Part shown: piece after piece, positions 43,644 through 51,814 of the stretch
Position numbering within the stretch: position 1 is the first letter of the stretch
Layout of the letters: the number at the start of each line of letters is the position of its first letter
DNA from: Oscillospiraceae bacterium
GTDB taxonomy: Bacteria; Bacillota; Clostridia; Oscillospirales; Oscillospiraceae
Direction: 5' to 3'
Length of the DNA: 64,000 nt
Assembly (NCBI GenBank): GCA_015067995.1
Contig: SVLJ01000007.1
Location: 40,403 to 104,402 of the forward strand
Position numbers and translations under genes: made by a program
The notes under the pieces: model-generated
The model's input: only the letters and a program-made list of their open reading frames with translations
Database searches by the model: none
What the model was told of the DNA's origin: nothing

Positions 43644-43970
43644 ATGAAAAAACGGTATTACATCATCCTGCTCTTTGTGGGCTTGCTCTGCTATCACTTC
43701 TTTGGCTGGGTGCCCAGGAGCGGCGAAGCCAAAGCGCGATATTTCAACCAGTGTTTTCCGCTGAAGGGCGAGCGCATCGTGGCGGTGGAGGGGCTGAATG
43801 TCACCTCCGGCGCTGGTATCCGGGGCAAGAAACGTTTCATGGTCACCACTGACAAAGGCTCGGAATGGCTGTACAAAGCGGAAGTGATTTTTAAAGTACT
43901 GCCGGGGCAGATCGGTCCCGATTATCGGATCACCAAAGTCGATAAAATCCTCATTTCCGGTTCGGCGTAA
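43644..43970 (+). CDS. Hypothetical exported or membrane protein (108 aa)
   Basis: A 108-residue protein: MKKRYY, one hydrophobic segment (IILLFVGLLCYHFFGWV, about 7-23) and a basic soluble part with RIVAVEGLNVTSGAGIRG and GPDYRITKVDKILISG. AAAGGA precedes the ATG. No family is recognised. It is one of a run of small membrane or secreted proteins after the ABC exporter. Confidence 0.65.
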   Translation: MKKRYYIILLFVGLLCYHFFGWVPRSGEAKARYFNQCFPLKGERIVAVEGLNVTSGAGIRGKKRFMVTTDKGSEWLYKAEVIFKVLPGQIGPDYRITKVDKILISGSA

Positions 43971-44090
43971 GGGGAGAAATCAAAAAGAAAAATTTTCCCA
44001 AAAGCTGCAACATTTCCCCGGGAAAATCGTCTTATCCATATAGGAGGATATTTCCGGAAGCCTGAGGATATCTTTTGTGTAAGGAGAGAG

Positions 44091-44267
44091 ATGGGAATGG
44101 AAAACAACCTGTGTGCCGAGACCCTGTGGCGTGTCTGGATCGATACCGAAAACCGTATCGTCTCTTTCCATGAGGCAGACGGCTGTCAACTGATGGAGTT
44201 TCAGAACCATGAGCTGTATGTGAGCTATATCACCGGCTTTTTGGGCAAGAACTACCGTTATCAATAA
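44091..44267 (+). CDS. Small hypothetical protein (58 aa)
   Basis: A 58-residue soluble-looking protein: MGMENNLCAETLWRVW near the start, then WIDTENRIVSFHEADGC and a tyrosine-rich end (YVSYITGFLGKNYRYQ). AAGGAGAGAG directly precedes the ATG; a second ATG two codons later may be used. No family is recognised. Confidence 0.6.
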   Translation: MGMENNLCAETLWRVWIDTENRIVSFHEADGCQLMEFQNHELYVSYITGFLGKNYRYQ

Positions 44268-44311
44268 CGATCCGCATTGGCGGAAAACCGAAAGAGAGAG
44301 GAGGGCTGCAC

Positions 44312-44632
44312 ATGCTGGTGGCCTTTGGAGAATTGACGCCCCTTGCCTGGGGACTTGTGGGTGTGACGGCCCTGTTCGTCACCCAGCTTCTGCTGTGCTT
44401 CCGTGCCCGGAGCCGGGTGCTGCGGAGCATGCCGGTACTGCTGGTGATGGCCGGCCTTTTATACAGCGGTGCCACCTATGCGGGGCTGTTCGGCAGCTAT
44501 TCCGCCGGCGCCATTTCCGGCAACCAGCTGGCGGGTCTGATCTGCGCCATCGTCGTGGGTATCGCCGCCTTTGGCGTGGCGCTGGCGTGGCTGGTGTACG
44601 GCGTTGTCATGTTCGCCGTGGACAGGTATTGA
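44312..44632 (+). CDS. Hypothetical membrane protein (106 aa)
   Basis: A 106-residue protein with three predicted membrane segments (about 8-29, 38-59 and 70-101), separated by short loops with RARSRVLRSM after the first. GAGGAGGG precedes the ATG. It could be a small membrane partner of the upstream exporter, but this is only positional. Confidence 0.65.
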   Translation: MLVAFGELTPLAWGLVGVTALFVTQLLLCFRARSRVLRSMPVLLVMAGLLYSGATYAGLFGSYSAGAISGNQLAGLICAIVVGIAAFGVALAWLVYGVVMFAVDRY

Positions 44633-44658
44633 AAAACAGAATCAGGGAGCGTGGCGGT

Positions 44659-44853
44659 ATGAAAGCACTAAAAATCGGCGGCTGGCTGCTGCTGGCGGCT
44701 TCGGTGAGCCACTGTCTGACGGGGATCGTCAGCGGCGAGTTTCGCTATCCATCCATGCGAGCCTTCTGGCTCACCGTTGTGTCTGCTGTATGCCTGCTGC
44801 TTTCGATCTTGATGTTTATCGTTCTTGCGGTAAAAAAGACAAAAGGAAAATAA
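44659..44853 (+). CDS. Small hypothetical membrane protein (64 aa)
   Basis: A 64-residue protein with two membrane segments (GGWLLLAASVSHCLTGIV, about 7-24, and WLTVVSAVCLLLSILMFIVL, about 37-56) and a basic tail KKTKGK. GGGAG lies 9 bases before the ATG. No family is recognised. It lies 26 bases after the previous gene. Confidence 0.6.
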   Translation: MKALKIGGWLLLAASVSHCLTGIVSGEFRYPSMRAFWLTVVSAVCLLLSILMFIVLAVKKTKGK

Positions 44854-44899
44854 CGGTGTGTCCGCCGCCGTCCGGCGGATAACCATGGAGGAGAACGTG

Positions 44900-45337
44900 A
44901 TGAGAAAACATCTGTGCAGGTTTTTGTGTCTCTGCCTGAGTATTTCTTTGCTGACACTGCTGACCGCTTGCGGCGGCTATTCCCAAAAGCTGATGGGCGT
45001 ATGGGAACGGGACGACGATGTTCTGGGAAACGATGTGACGTTTGCTTCTCTGGGGAGCGAGGACTTATTTGATACGGATGGGTTTTTCGATATGATGCGT
45101 GCGGCCACATCCGTGCGTTTCGGCGCGGAGGAAGCTGCGGTCATGTGCCTGCGGAATCTTGATGGAACGGAGCGTGACATGGATTTCCGTTATGCGGCCT
45201 CGGACGATACACTGACCATTGATCCTCACGAAAGCAAGTGGAGCTGCGGCCTGGGGTATGTGCTGAAGGACAGGGGAAAGACACTGGTCATCGACATGGG
45301 CCCCAAGGGGAGCGTGACATTTTCGAAGGTTGATTGA
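44900..45337 (+). CDS. Putative lipoprotein (145 aa)
   Basis: A 145-residue protein with a lipoprotein signal peptide: MRKHLCRFL, a hydrophobic stretch, then LLTAC with the lipobox cysteine at about residue 24. The mature part starts GGYSQKLMGVWERDDD, with the later ESKWSCGLGYVLKDRGKTLVI. The opening GVWERDD recalls small lipocalin-like or DUF-type lipoproteins of Clostridia. GGAGGAG before the ATG at 44900 favours it over the ATG at 44885. It ends the run of small genes. Confidence 0.75.
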   Translation: MRKHLCRFLCLCLSISLLTLLTACGGYSQKLMGVWERDDDVLGNDVTFASLGSEDLFDTDGFFDMMRAATSVRFGAEEAAVMCLRNLDGTERDMDFRYAASDDTLTIDPHESKWSCGLGYVLKDRGKTLVIDMGPKGSVTFSKVD

Positions 45338-45371
45338 ATGCCGTGACTTCGGGCAGATATACACAGAAACC

Positions 45372-45400
45372 GGGACTTTGTGGAAAACGAAGTCCCTTTT
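45372..45400 (+). terminator. Terminator after the small-gene cluster
   Basis: Stem GGGACTT (45372-45378) with AAGTCCC (45390-45396) followed by TTTT, 34 bases past the lipoprotein stop. Confidence 0.7.
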
Positions 45401-45444
45401 CTACGCCAAAAGCGGGTAAAATCCGCCTTTTACCCGGAAAAACG

Positions 45445-45472
45445 TTGACAAATGGGCAAAACGTGGTATGAT
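45445..45472 (+). promoter_or_regulatory. Promoter of T-box-ileS
   Basis: TTGACA (45445-45450), 16-base spacer, TATGAT (45467-45472). Confidence 0.75.
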
Positions 45473-45479
45473 AATGGGG

Positions 45480-45760
45480 CAAAATCGGATATCAGGCGTT
45501 GAAAAGGACGAGTAACTTTCCTGCCGCTGCCAAGAGAACCGCCGGTTGGTGTAAGGCGGTGAGGGGCGGAAAGCGAAGATCACCTTGGAGCCTCCTGCTG
45601 AAAGACGACGCGAGTAGGTGTGGACGATTGATGCCCGTTACAGCATCAGCCTGTGTTGGCAGGCGCAGAGCGGCCGTTTTCCGCGAGGGGACGGCAACCG
45701 AGAGTGGTACCGCAGAGTGTTCGCACTTTGTCTCTTGACGGAGACAAGGTGCGTTTTTGT
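45480..45760 (+). promoter_or_regulatory. T-box leader of ileS
   Basis: The T-box core AGAGTGGTACCGC begins at 45701. An intrinsic terminator follows: GCACTTTGTCTC (45723-45734) with GAGACAAGGTGC (45741-45752), then T5. A candidate specifier AUC lies at 45579-45581 within GAAGATCACC, fitting tRNA-Ile. Uncharged tRNA-Ile should favour antitermination. Confidence 0.9.
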
Positions 45761-45804
45761 TTTGTCATCAATTTACTTTTTCAATAAAAAGGAGAGACGC
45801 GGAT

Positions 45805-48564
45805 ATGGATTACAATAAGACCATCAATCTGCCCAAGACCGAGTTCCCCATGCGTGCCGGTCTGCCCAAGCGTGAGCCCGAAATGCTCAAGCACTGGCAG
45901 GAGCTGGACATCTACAACGAGCTGCTGAAGAAGAACGAGGGTAAGCCCCGTTTCTCTCTGCATGACGGCCCTCCCTTCTCCAACGGCAATCCCCACATGG
46001 GCCATGCCATGAACAAGTCTCTGAAGGATATCATCGTCCGTTCCTACGCCATGCGCGGCTATTACACTCCCTATATCCCCGGCTGGGATAACCACGGAAT
46101 GCCCATCGAGTCTGCCATCATCAAAGAGCAGAAGCTCAACCACAAGGCCATGAGCGTGCCTGAGTTCCGCTCTGCCTGCCATGCCTATGCCCAGAAGTAT
46201 GTGGACATCCAGATGAAGGGTTTCCAGCGTATGGGCGTTGTGGGCGACTGGGAGCATCCCTACCTGACCATGAGCCCCGGCTTCGAGGCTGAGGAGGTCA
46301 AGGTCTTCGGCGAGATGTACAAGAAGGGCTACATCTACAAGGGCCTCAAGCCCGTGTATTGGTGCGCCCACGACGAGACCGCTCTGGCTGAGGCAGAGAT
46401 CGAGTATAAGGACGATCCCTGTACCACCGTGTATGTGAAGTTCCCGGTGAAGGACGACAAGGGCAAGCTGGCTCAGTACGGCGACCTCTCCAAGATGTTC
46501 TTCGTCATTTGGACCACCACTATCTGGACTCTGCCCGGCAACCTGGCCATCGCTGTCCATCCCATGGAGAGCTATGTGCTGGTGAAGGCCGACAACGGCG
46601 AGATGTATATTATGGCCGAGGCTCTGTGCAGCAAGGTCATGATGATCGGCGGCTTTGAGAACTATGAGATCGTGGCCACCTTCGTGGGTCAGGATTTCGA
46701 GTATATGCTGGCTCAGCATCCCTTCCTGGACAAGACCAGCCAGCTGGTCACCGCCGACTATGTTACCATGGATTCCGGTACCGGCTGCGTTCATACCGCT
46801 CCCGGCTTCGGTGCTGACGACTATCAGACTTGTCGCCGTTACGGCATGGAGATGGTGGTGCCTGTGGACGATCAGGGCAAGCACACCGACTATGCCGGCA
46901 AGTACGCCGGTCTCAAGACCGAGGAATCCAACCCCATTATTCTGGCCGATATGAAGGAGAGCGGCGCTCTGTTCGCCTCCGAGGACATCATCCACAGCTA
47001 TCCCCACTGCTGGCGCTGCAAGCACCCCATCATCTTCCGCGCCACTCCCCAGTGGTTCTGCTCCGTGGACGCATTCAAGGACGACGCCTGCGCTGCCTGC
47101 GACGATGTGCGCTGGGTGCCCGGCTGGGGCATTGACCGCATGAAGTCCATGATCCGTGAGCGTACCGACTGGTGCATCAGCCGTCAGCGCAAGTGGGGCC
47201 TGCCTATCCCCGTGGTTTACTGCAAGGACTGCGGCAAGCCCATCGTCACTGACGAGACCATCGCTGCCATCTCTGCTCTGTTTGCCGCCGAGGGCTCCAA
47301 CGCATGGTTTGCAAAGGAAGCTGCCGAGATCCTGCCCGAGGGCTTCACCTGCCCCCACTGCGGCAAGGCTGAGGGCTTCGAGAAGGAGACCGATACTCTG
47401 GACGGCTGGTTCGACTCCGGTTCCTCTCACTTCGCATCCATGAAGCGCGATCAGGGCTTCTGGCCTGCTGATATGTATATCGAGGGTCTGGACCAGTATC
47501 GTGGCTGGTTCCAGGCTGCCATGCTTACTGCTGTCGGTTCCACCGGCAAGGCACAGTCTCCCTTCCGTGAGTGCCTGACCCACGGCTGGACCGTGGACGG
47601 CGAGGGCCGCGCCATGCACAAGTCTCTGGGTAACGGAATGGATCCCGCTGAGATCATGGATAAGTACGGTGCAGACCTGCTGCGTCTGTGGGCCGCTTCT
47701 GCCGACTATCACGCCGACGTCCGCTGTTCCGACGCCATCTTCAAGCAGCTGAGCCAGAACTATCTGAAGTTCCGCAATACCGCCCGCTACTGCCTGGGCA
47801 ATCTGGACGGCTTTGATCCCTCCAACCTGACACCCGCCGCAGAGATGGAAGAACTGGACCGCTGGGCCATCACCCGTCTCAACGCTCTGATGGAGAAGTG
47901 CCGCCAGGCTTACGACGATTATGAGTTCCTGGTCATTACCCACGCCGTCAACGACTTCTGCGTGGTGGAGCTCAGCAACTTCTATCTGGATATCATCAAG
48001 GATCGCCTCTACTGCGAGGAGGCCGACGGTGCCAAGCGCCGCAGCGCCCAGACCGCTCTGTATCTGATTCTGGATACCATGACCAAGCTGATGGCTCCCA
48101 TCCTGTGCTTCACCTGCGATGAGATCTGGCTGTCTATGCCCCATGCTGAGGGTGACGATGCCCGCAACGTCCTGTTCAACGACATGAACGCCGTGTTCAC
48201 CGAGTACGCTCTGGACGATGCTGCCATGGCCAAGTGGGAGAAGATCATCGAGGTTCGCACTGTGGTCAACGGCGTGCTGGAGACTGCCCGTGCCGAGAAG
48301 AAGATCGGCAAGGCGCTGGAAGCCGCTGTGGAGCTGACTGTTCCCGCCGAGGATGCGTTCCTGGCCGAGATGGACGCCGATGCGCTGGCTGATCTGTTCA
48401 TCGTCTCTCAGGTGAACGTCACTGTGGGCAGCGAGATCAGCGCTTCCGTTGCCAACGCAGTCGGCGCCAAGTGCCCCCGCTGCTGGAAGCATTCTTCCAA
48501 CCCCGGCACCGACGACCTGTGCCCCCGCTGCGCCAAGGTCATTGCCAAGATTCCTCAGTTCTAA
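45805..48564 (+). CDS. ileS: Isoleucine--tRNA ligase
   Basis: A 919-residue class Ia synthetase: HMGH as the HIGH signature (about residues 59-62), MHKSLGN as the KMSKS-type signature (about 609-615), a CP1 editing domain between, and a C-terminal zinc site (CPRCWKHSSN with CPRCAKV). It charges tRNA-Ile and edits Val. The ATG at 45805 follows AAAAGGAGAG. Codon choice is strongly biased to C-ending codons, as expected of a highly expressed gene, and differs from the neighbours. Confidence 0.97.
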   Translation: MDYNKTINLPKTEFPMRAGLPKREPEMLKHWQELDIYNELLKKNEGKPRFSLHDGPPFSNGNPHMGHAMNKSLKDIIVRSYAMRGYYTPYIPGWDNHGMPIESAIIKEQKLNHKAMSVPEFRSACHAYAQKYVDIQMKGFQRMGVVGDWEHPYLTMSPGFEAEEVKVFGEMYKKGYIYKGLKPVYWCAHDETALAEAEIEYKDDPCTTVYVKFPVKDDKGKLAQYGDLSKMFFVIWTTTIWTLPGNLAIAVHPMESYVLVKADNGEMYIMAEALCSKVMMIGGFENYEIVATFVGQDFEYMLAQHPFLDKTSQLVTADYVTMDSGTGCVHTAPGFGADDYQTCRRYGMEMVVPVDDQGKHTDYAGKYAGLKTEESNPIILADMKESGALFASEDIIHSYPHCWRCKHPIIFRATPQWFCSVDAFKDDACAACDDVRWVPGWGIDRMKSMIRERTDWCISRQRKWGLPIPVVYCKDCGKPIVTDETIAAISALFAAEGSNAWFAKEAAEILPEGFTCPHCGKAEGFEKETDTLDGWFDSGSSHFASMKRDQGFWPADMYIEGLDQYRGWFQAAMLTAVGSTGKAQSPFRECLTHGWTVDGEGRAMHKSLGNGMDPAEIMDKYGADLLRLWAASADYHADVRCSDAIFKQLSQNYLKFRNTARYCLGNLDGFDPSNLTPAAEMEELDRWAITRLNALMEKCRQAYDDYEFLVITHAVNDFCVVELSNFYLDIIKDRLYCEEADGAKRRSAQTALYLILDTMTKLMAPILCFTCDEIWLSMPHAEGDDARNVLFNDMNAVFTEYALDDAAMAKWEKIIEVRTVVNGVLETARAEKKIGKALEAAVELTVPAEDAFLAEMDADALADLFIVSQVNVTVGSEISASVANAVGAKCPRCWKHSSNPGTDDLCPRCAKVIAKIPQF

Positions 48565-48573
48565 GAACTCTCT

Positions 48574-48612
48574 AAAAAACGGAGTCTTCCGAAAAGGAAG
48601 ACTCCGTTTTTT
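48574..48612 (+). terminator. Terminator of ileS
   Basis: A perfect 17-bp stem (48574-48590 with 48596-48612) ending in T6, 9 bases past the ileS stop. Confidence 0.9.
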
Positions 48613-48617
48613 GACAT

Positions 48618-48660
48618 CTGGTCATATAATAAATTTAAAAACTGGTCATTTTAATATAAT
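48618..48660 (+). promoter_or_regulatory. Promoter region of the ECF S component gene with direct repeats
   Basis: TATAAT at 48655-48660 is a clear -10 box; its -35 is poor. CTGGTCAT occurs twice (48618-48625 and 48642-48649), 24 bases apart, and may be a regulator site. Confidence 0.5.
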
Positions 48661-48710
48661 CAGGGTGGGGGTATAGTAAGGACGAAATTTCCAGAAATGG
48701 AGGAAAATCC

Positions 48711-49271
48711 GTGAAAAAGTCTCTGTCTACCACGAAAATTGTTTTTATTGCCATGCTGGCAGCGCTGGTGTATGTGGTCACCATATTCCGCTTTCCCCTG
48801 CTGGGTTCCAAGGTACATCTGGGCAATGCCGTGTGCCTGCTCAGCGGTCTGCTGATGGGGCCTGCTGCCGGTGGTCTGGCCGCGGGAGTCGGTTCCGCTC
48901 TGAATGATGCCCTGTACGGCGGCTATGATTTTATTCAGGCGGCCATTACCTTTGTTTCCAAATTTGCCATGGGCTGGGTCTGTGGTAAGATTGCTTTTTC
49001 CGGTGGTCGGGAGGCCAGATCCCATGGTTGGAATCTGGCTGCCGCGGTGCTGGGGGCTTTGACCTATGTGGCCCTGTATATGCTCAAGACCTACGTATAC
49101 CAGAGCTTTGTCTATGGCTATCCTATGGATGCGGTGCTGTTCACCATGGGCAGCAAGCTGCCCGGTTCTCTGATCAATGCTGCGGCAGCGGTCGTGGTGG
49201 CTCCTGTTTTCTATACCGGGCTGCGTCCTGCGCTGGAACGCGCCGGCGTTCTGAAGAGGCTGCGGGGATAA
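48711..49271 (+). CDS. ECF transporter S component
   Basis: A 186-residue integral membrane protein of the ECF vitamin transporter S-component type, with about six segments. Near the N-terminus it has the Ala-rich KIVFIAMLAALVYVVT helix, where S components contact the T subunit, followed by LGNAVCLLSGLLMGPAAGGL. It would capture a vitamin or precursor and use a shared EcfAAT module encoded elsewhere. Starts GTG at 48711 with GGAGG. The substrate cannot be assigned, and no riboswitch is seen in its short leader. Confidence 0.88.
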   Translation: MKKSLSTTKIVFIAMLAALVYVVTIFRFPLLGSKVHLGNAVCLLSGLLMGPAAGGLAAGVGSALNDALYGGYDFIQAAITFVSKFAMGWVCGKIAFSGGREARSHGWNLAAAVLGALTYVALYMLKTYVYQSFVYGYPMDAVLFTMGSKLPGSLINAAAAVVVAPVFYTGLRPALERAGVLKRLRG

Positions 49272-49432
49272 ACATGTAATGCGGATTTTCAATTCAAAAC
49301 TTTAATCGAAAATCCCGTGTGCTGCGCACGCTCGAATTGTGCCGTTGGCACAAATCATTGTCTCATAAAAAATTGACGTGCTTCGAGCCTTAAAAAGTGT
49401 CAAAAGCTTTTTAACCAGTTTTCGTATAAACG

Positions 49433-49461
49433 AGACGTCCGGGAAACCGGACGTCTTCTTT
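49433..49461 (+). terminator. Rightward terminator after the ECF gene
   Basis: Stem AGACGTCCGG (49433-49442) with CCGGACGTCT (49447-49456), GAAA loop, then TCTTT. Confidence 0.7.
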
Positions 49462-49491
49462 CTGGCGTCTTTTGTGTTGATTTGGGGCATC

Positions 49492-49527
49492 AAAAAACTT
49501 CCTTCGCCGATCCGACGAAGGAAGTTT
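49492..49527 (-). terminator. Terminator of the YcxB-like gene
   Basis: Stem AAACTTCCTTCG (49495-49506) with CGAAGGAAGTTT (49516-49527), followed by a T tract on the minus strand. Confidence 0.8.
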
Positions 49528-49575
49528 GGCATCCGACATTAACAGCCCGATCATCTGGAATAAGTGCTGTTTTCC

Positions 49576-50097
49576 TCAGATGTTTTGCATGTCTTTTCCT
49601 GTGGCATTTTTTATGAACTCACGAAATGCTTCCACAGTGCCGCCCGTAATGCTTTTTTTGTCATACACCTGGGCGTGGTTTTGACTAAACACAAACACAA
49701 AGTAATCCGCTGTCTCTGCAAGCATCATGATCGTGCTGTATTTAAAATCCGAACTGCCAAGTTCTGTTTCCGAATGATATCCTTCTTCTTTGAATGTTAC
49801 GGTTGCTTTGTCCAGTCCCGGCAGCATTCGTTTCCTTGCTACATAGCCGTTGATTCTATCTTCGAAAATCAAAGTAAAAAAGAGAACTGCCGCAACGAGC
49901 CATGTGACAATCGTGCGGAAATCAAGCACAAATTCCTTGTCTCCAAGAGGTAATGTAAGCAAAAGAGCAAGCAGGATGACCATTATGCCGAACACATGTG
50001 ATCGACGGCTTCTCTTTTTTCGCGCCGTCTTTCTGAGTGCTTTTGCCATAATGGTGATTGCTTCTTGATTATACGCTGTTTCAAACTTAAACTCCAT
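49576..50097 (-). CDS. YcxB-like membrane protein
   Basis: A 173-residue protein: a basic cytoplasmic start, two membrane segments (VFGIMVILLALLLTLPLG, about 35-52, and TIVTWLVAAVLFFTLIF, about 62-78), then a soluble domain with VTFKEEGYHSETELG and YFVFVFSQNHAQVYDKKS. This layout matches the YcxB-like family of unknown function. AGGAGGTGCG precedes the ATG. GC content and codon use are visibly lower than those of lspA or ileS on either side, suggesting recent acquisition. Confidence 0.8.
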   Translation of the reverse strand: MEFKFETAYNQEAITIMAKALRKTARKKRSRRSHVFGIMVILLALLLTLPLGDKEFVLDFRTIVTWLVAAVLFFTLIFEDRINGYVARKRMLPGLDKATVTFKEEGYHSETELGSSDFKYSTIMMLAETADYFVFVFSQNHAQVYDKKSITGGTVEAFREFIKNATGKDMQNI

Positions 50098-50356
50098 TTG
50101 CGCACCTCCTTAAATGTGGGCAGCAGATTTTTATGGCCCAATGCCATCAGCCGTTTTCCATATAGCTGAAACCTGTTGTCAAAGTCTGATTGGTCAGTTC
50201 CAGTCTAACAAACTCCTGCCTGAACGTCAACAGCTGGTGAAACCGCCGGGAATTCTTTTATCAACGCAAAAGGGTCGTTCTGCCCGCAGTTGAATTCTTC
50301 ACAAAAACCGTGTAAACTATATTAAGTAATTTCGATATTGAATCAGGAGAACGCCT

Positions 50357-50902
50357 ATGCTGTATTTGTTGTTTGGCGCTGCGGCGCTGGGTCTGCTGGC
50401 GCTGGATCAGTGGGCGAAGCTATGGACGGTGGCCAATTTTGCCGCACCCACAGCGGCCAATATCTATTCCACCCCCGATCCGGCAAAGCCTTTCCTGCCG
50501 GGGCTGGTAGAGCTGACTCGTGTTCATAATTACGGCGCGGCGTGGTCCAGCTTTTCCGGCCAGAAGTGGCTGCTGATCGGCCTGACCTCTGTGCTTCTGG
50601 CCATCGTGTTGGTGCTGCTGGTCAAGAGGGTGGTTCGCCATCCCCTGGGTGTGGCGGCCTGTATGCTGATCTTTACCGGCGGCGTGGGCAATCTGATTGA
50701 CCGTGTGCGGGCAGGCTATGTGGTGGATATGTTCCACTTTGAGTTCTGGCCCAGCTATCCGGTGTTCAATGTGGCGGATATCTGCGTAGTCATTGGTGCC
50801 GTCATTGGTTCGGTGTACTATCTGTGGCTTTACGAAAAATACGATGCAAAACAGCCGAAAGAGGAAATCACTGATGGAGAAGCTGACGCTCCAACCGAAT
50901 AA
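50357..50902 (+). CDS. lspA: Lipoprotein signal peptidase (signal peptidase II)
   Basis: A 181-residue LspA with four membrane segments. The two catalytic aspartates lie in GNLIDRVRAGYVVDMF and FNVADICVVIGA. It cleaves prolipoproteins before the lipidated cysteine at the membrane. GGAGAAC precedes the ATG. A weak -10 (TATATT, 50318-50323) lies upstream. It overlaps the pseudouridine synthase gene by 29 bases, the usual lspA-rluD pair. Confidence 0.95.
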   Translation: MLYLLFGAAALGLLALDQWAKLWTVANFAAPTAANIYSTPDPAKPFLPGLVELTRVHNYGAAWSSFSGQKWLLIGLTSVLLAIVLVLLVKRVVRHPLGVAACMLIFTGGVGNLIDRVRAGYVVDMFHFEFWPSYPVFNVADICVVIGAVIGSVYYLWLYEKYDAKQPKEEITDGEADAPTE

Positions 50903-51791
50903 AGAGGACGCCGGGAAGCGCATCGACGCGTGGCTTTCCGCTGTGCTGGAGAACACCACCCGCTCTGCGGCCCAGCGTCTGCTGGAGGAGGGGCGTGTCG
51001 TCATCGGCGGCAGGACACCTGCCAAGAATTATAAGCTGACCGGCGGTGAAGCGGTGGAAGTGTTGCTGCCGGAGCCGGAACCGGTGAATGTGATTCCCCA
51101 GGACATTCCGCTGGATGTGGTATATGAGGATGGGGACGTCATCGTGGTGAACAAACCCAAGGGACTGGTGGTGCATCCTGCCCCTGGTCATCCCGACGGC
51201 ACACTGGTGAACGCCCTGCTTTACCATTGTGGAGACAGTCTTTCCGGTATCGGCGGTGAGCTGCGGCCGGGTATCGTCCACCGCATTGACCGGGATACCT
51301 CCGGCCTGATCATTGCCGCCAAGAACGACATGGCTCATCAGGGACTTGCCGCACAGCTGCAGGATCATACGCTGGCCCGTACCTATGAGTGCATTGTCAC
51401 CGGCAATCTCCGGGAAGACAGCGGTACCGTGGACGCGCCTATCGGCCGCCACCATACCGACCGGAAGAAGATGGCGGTTGTTTCGGACGGAAGAAATGCC
51501 GTTACCCATTGGGAGGTCATTGCCCGCTATCCCGGATTTACCCACGTCCGCTGCCGTCTGAAGACGGGGCGTACCCATCAGATCCGTGTTCATATGGCGC
51601 ATCTGGGACATCCCATTCTGGGAGACACGGTGTACGGCAATAAAAAGCCGATTCCCGGTCTGCAGGGACAGTGTCTGCAGGCGGTCGGACTGCGGTTTCT
51701 CCACCCCCGGACAGGAGAACTGTTGGAGCTGACCTGCCCCCGGTCGGAGGAGTTTGAGGAGCAGCTGCGGAAGCTGTCTGCCCGACGCTGA
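50874..51791 (+). CDS. RluA/RluD family pseudouridine synthase
   Basis: A 305-residue synthase with an N-terminal S4 RNA-binding domain (about 1-75, RIDAWLSAVLENTTRSAAQRLL) and the catalytic motif HRIDRDTSG with Asp139. GRTHQIRVHMAHLGHPILGD is also typical. It isomerises specific uridines in rRNA; by similarity and position the target may be 23S rRNA helix 69 (RluD), not proven. The start at 50874 lies inside lspA and follows GAGGAAA. Confidence 0.93.
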   Translation: MEKLTLQPNKEDAGKRIDAWLSAVLENTTRSAAQRLLEEGRVVIGGRTPAKNYKLTGGEAVEVLLPEPEPVNVIPQDIPLDVVYEDGDVIVVNKPKGLVVHPAPGHPDGTLVNALLYHCGDSLSGIGGELRPGIVHRIDRDTSGLIIAAKNDMAHQGLAAQLQDHTLARTYECIVTGNLREDSGTVDAPIGRHHTDRKKMAVVSDGRNAVTHWEVIARYPGFTHVRCRLKTGRTHQIRVHMAHLGHPILGDTVYGNKKPIPGLQGQCLQAVGLRFLHPRTGELLELTCPRSEEFEEQLRKLSARR

Positions 51792-51814
51792 TACAAAGAA
51801 CAGGAGAAAACAGG

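Larger units (their letters stand above)
49272..49575. other. AT-rich noncoding region with nested inverted repeats
   Basis: No gene is seen. It holds a small hairpin (TTGTGCC 49337-49343 with GGCACAA 49347-49353), an outer CTCGAA/TTCGAG pair (49331-49336 and 49382-49387), and two terminators listed separately. Base composition is lower in GC than the surroundings. It could be a decayed MITE-like element, weakly supported. Confidence 0.4.

Noticed and set aside
44012-44027. A Noc-like binding site ATTTCCCCGGGAAAAT
   Set aside because: The known site is ATTTCCCGGGAAAT; this one has an extra central C and an extra A, which breaks the symmetry and spacing Noc needs.
45781-48492. A 903-codon open frame on the minus strand opposite ileS
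   Set aside because: It is the mirror of a highly biased ileS reading frame, has no ribosome site at its start, and shows no domain. Similar antisense frames opposite aspS, pnp, ade and the ABC permease were left out for the same reason.
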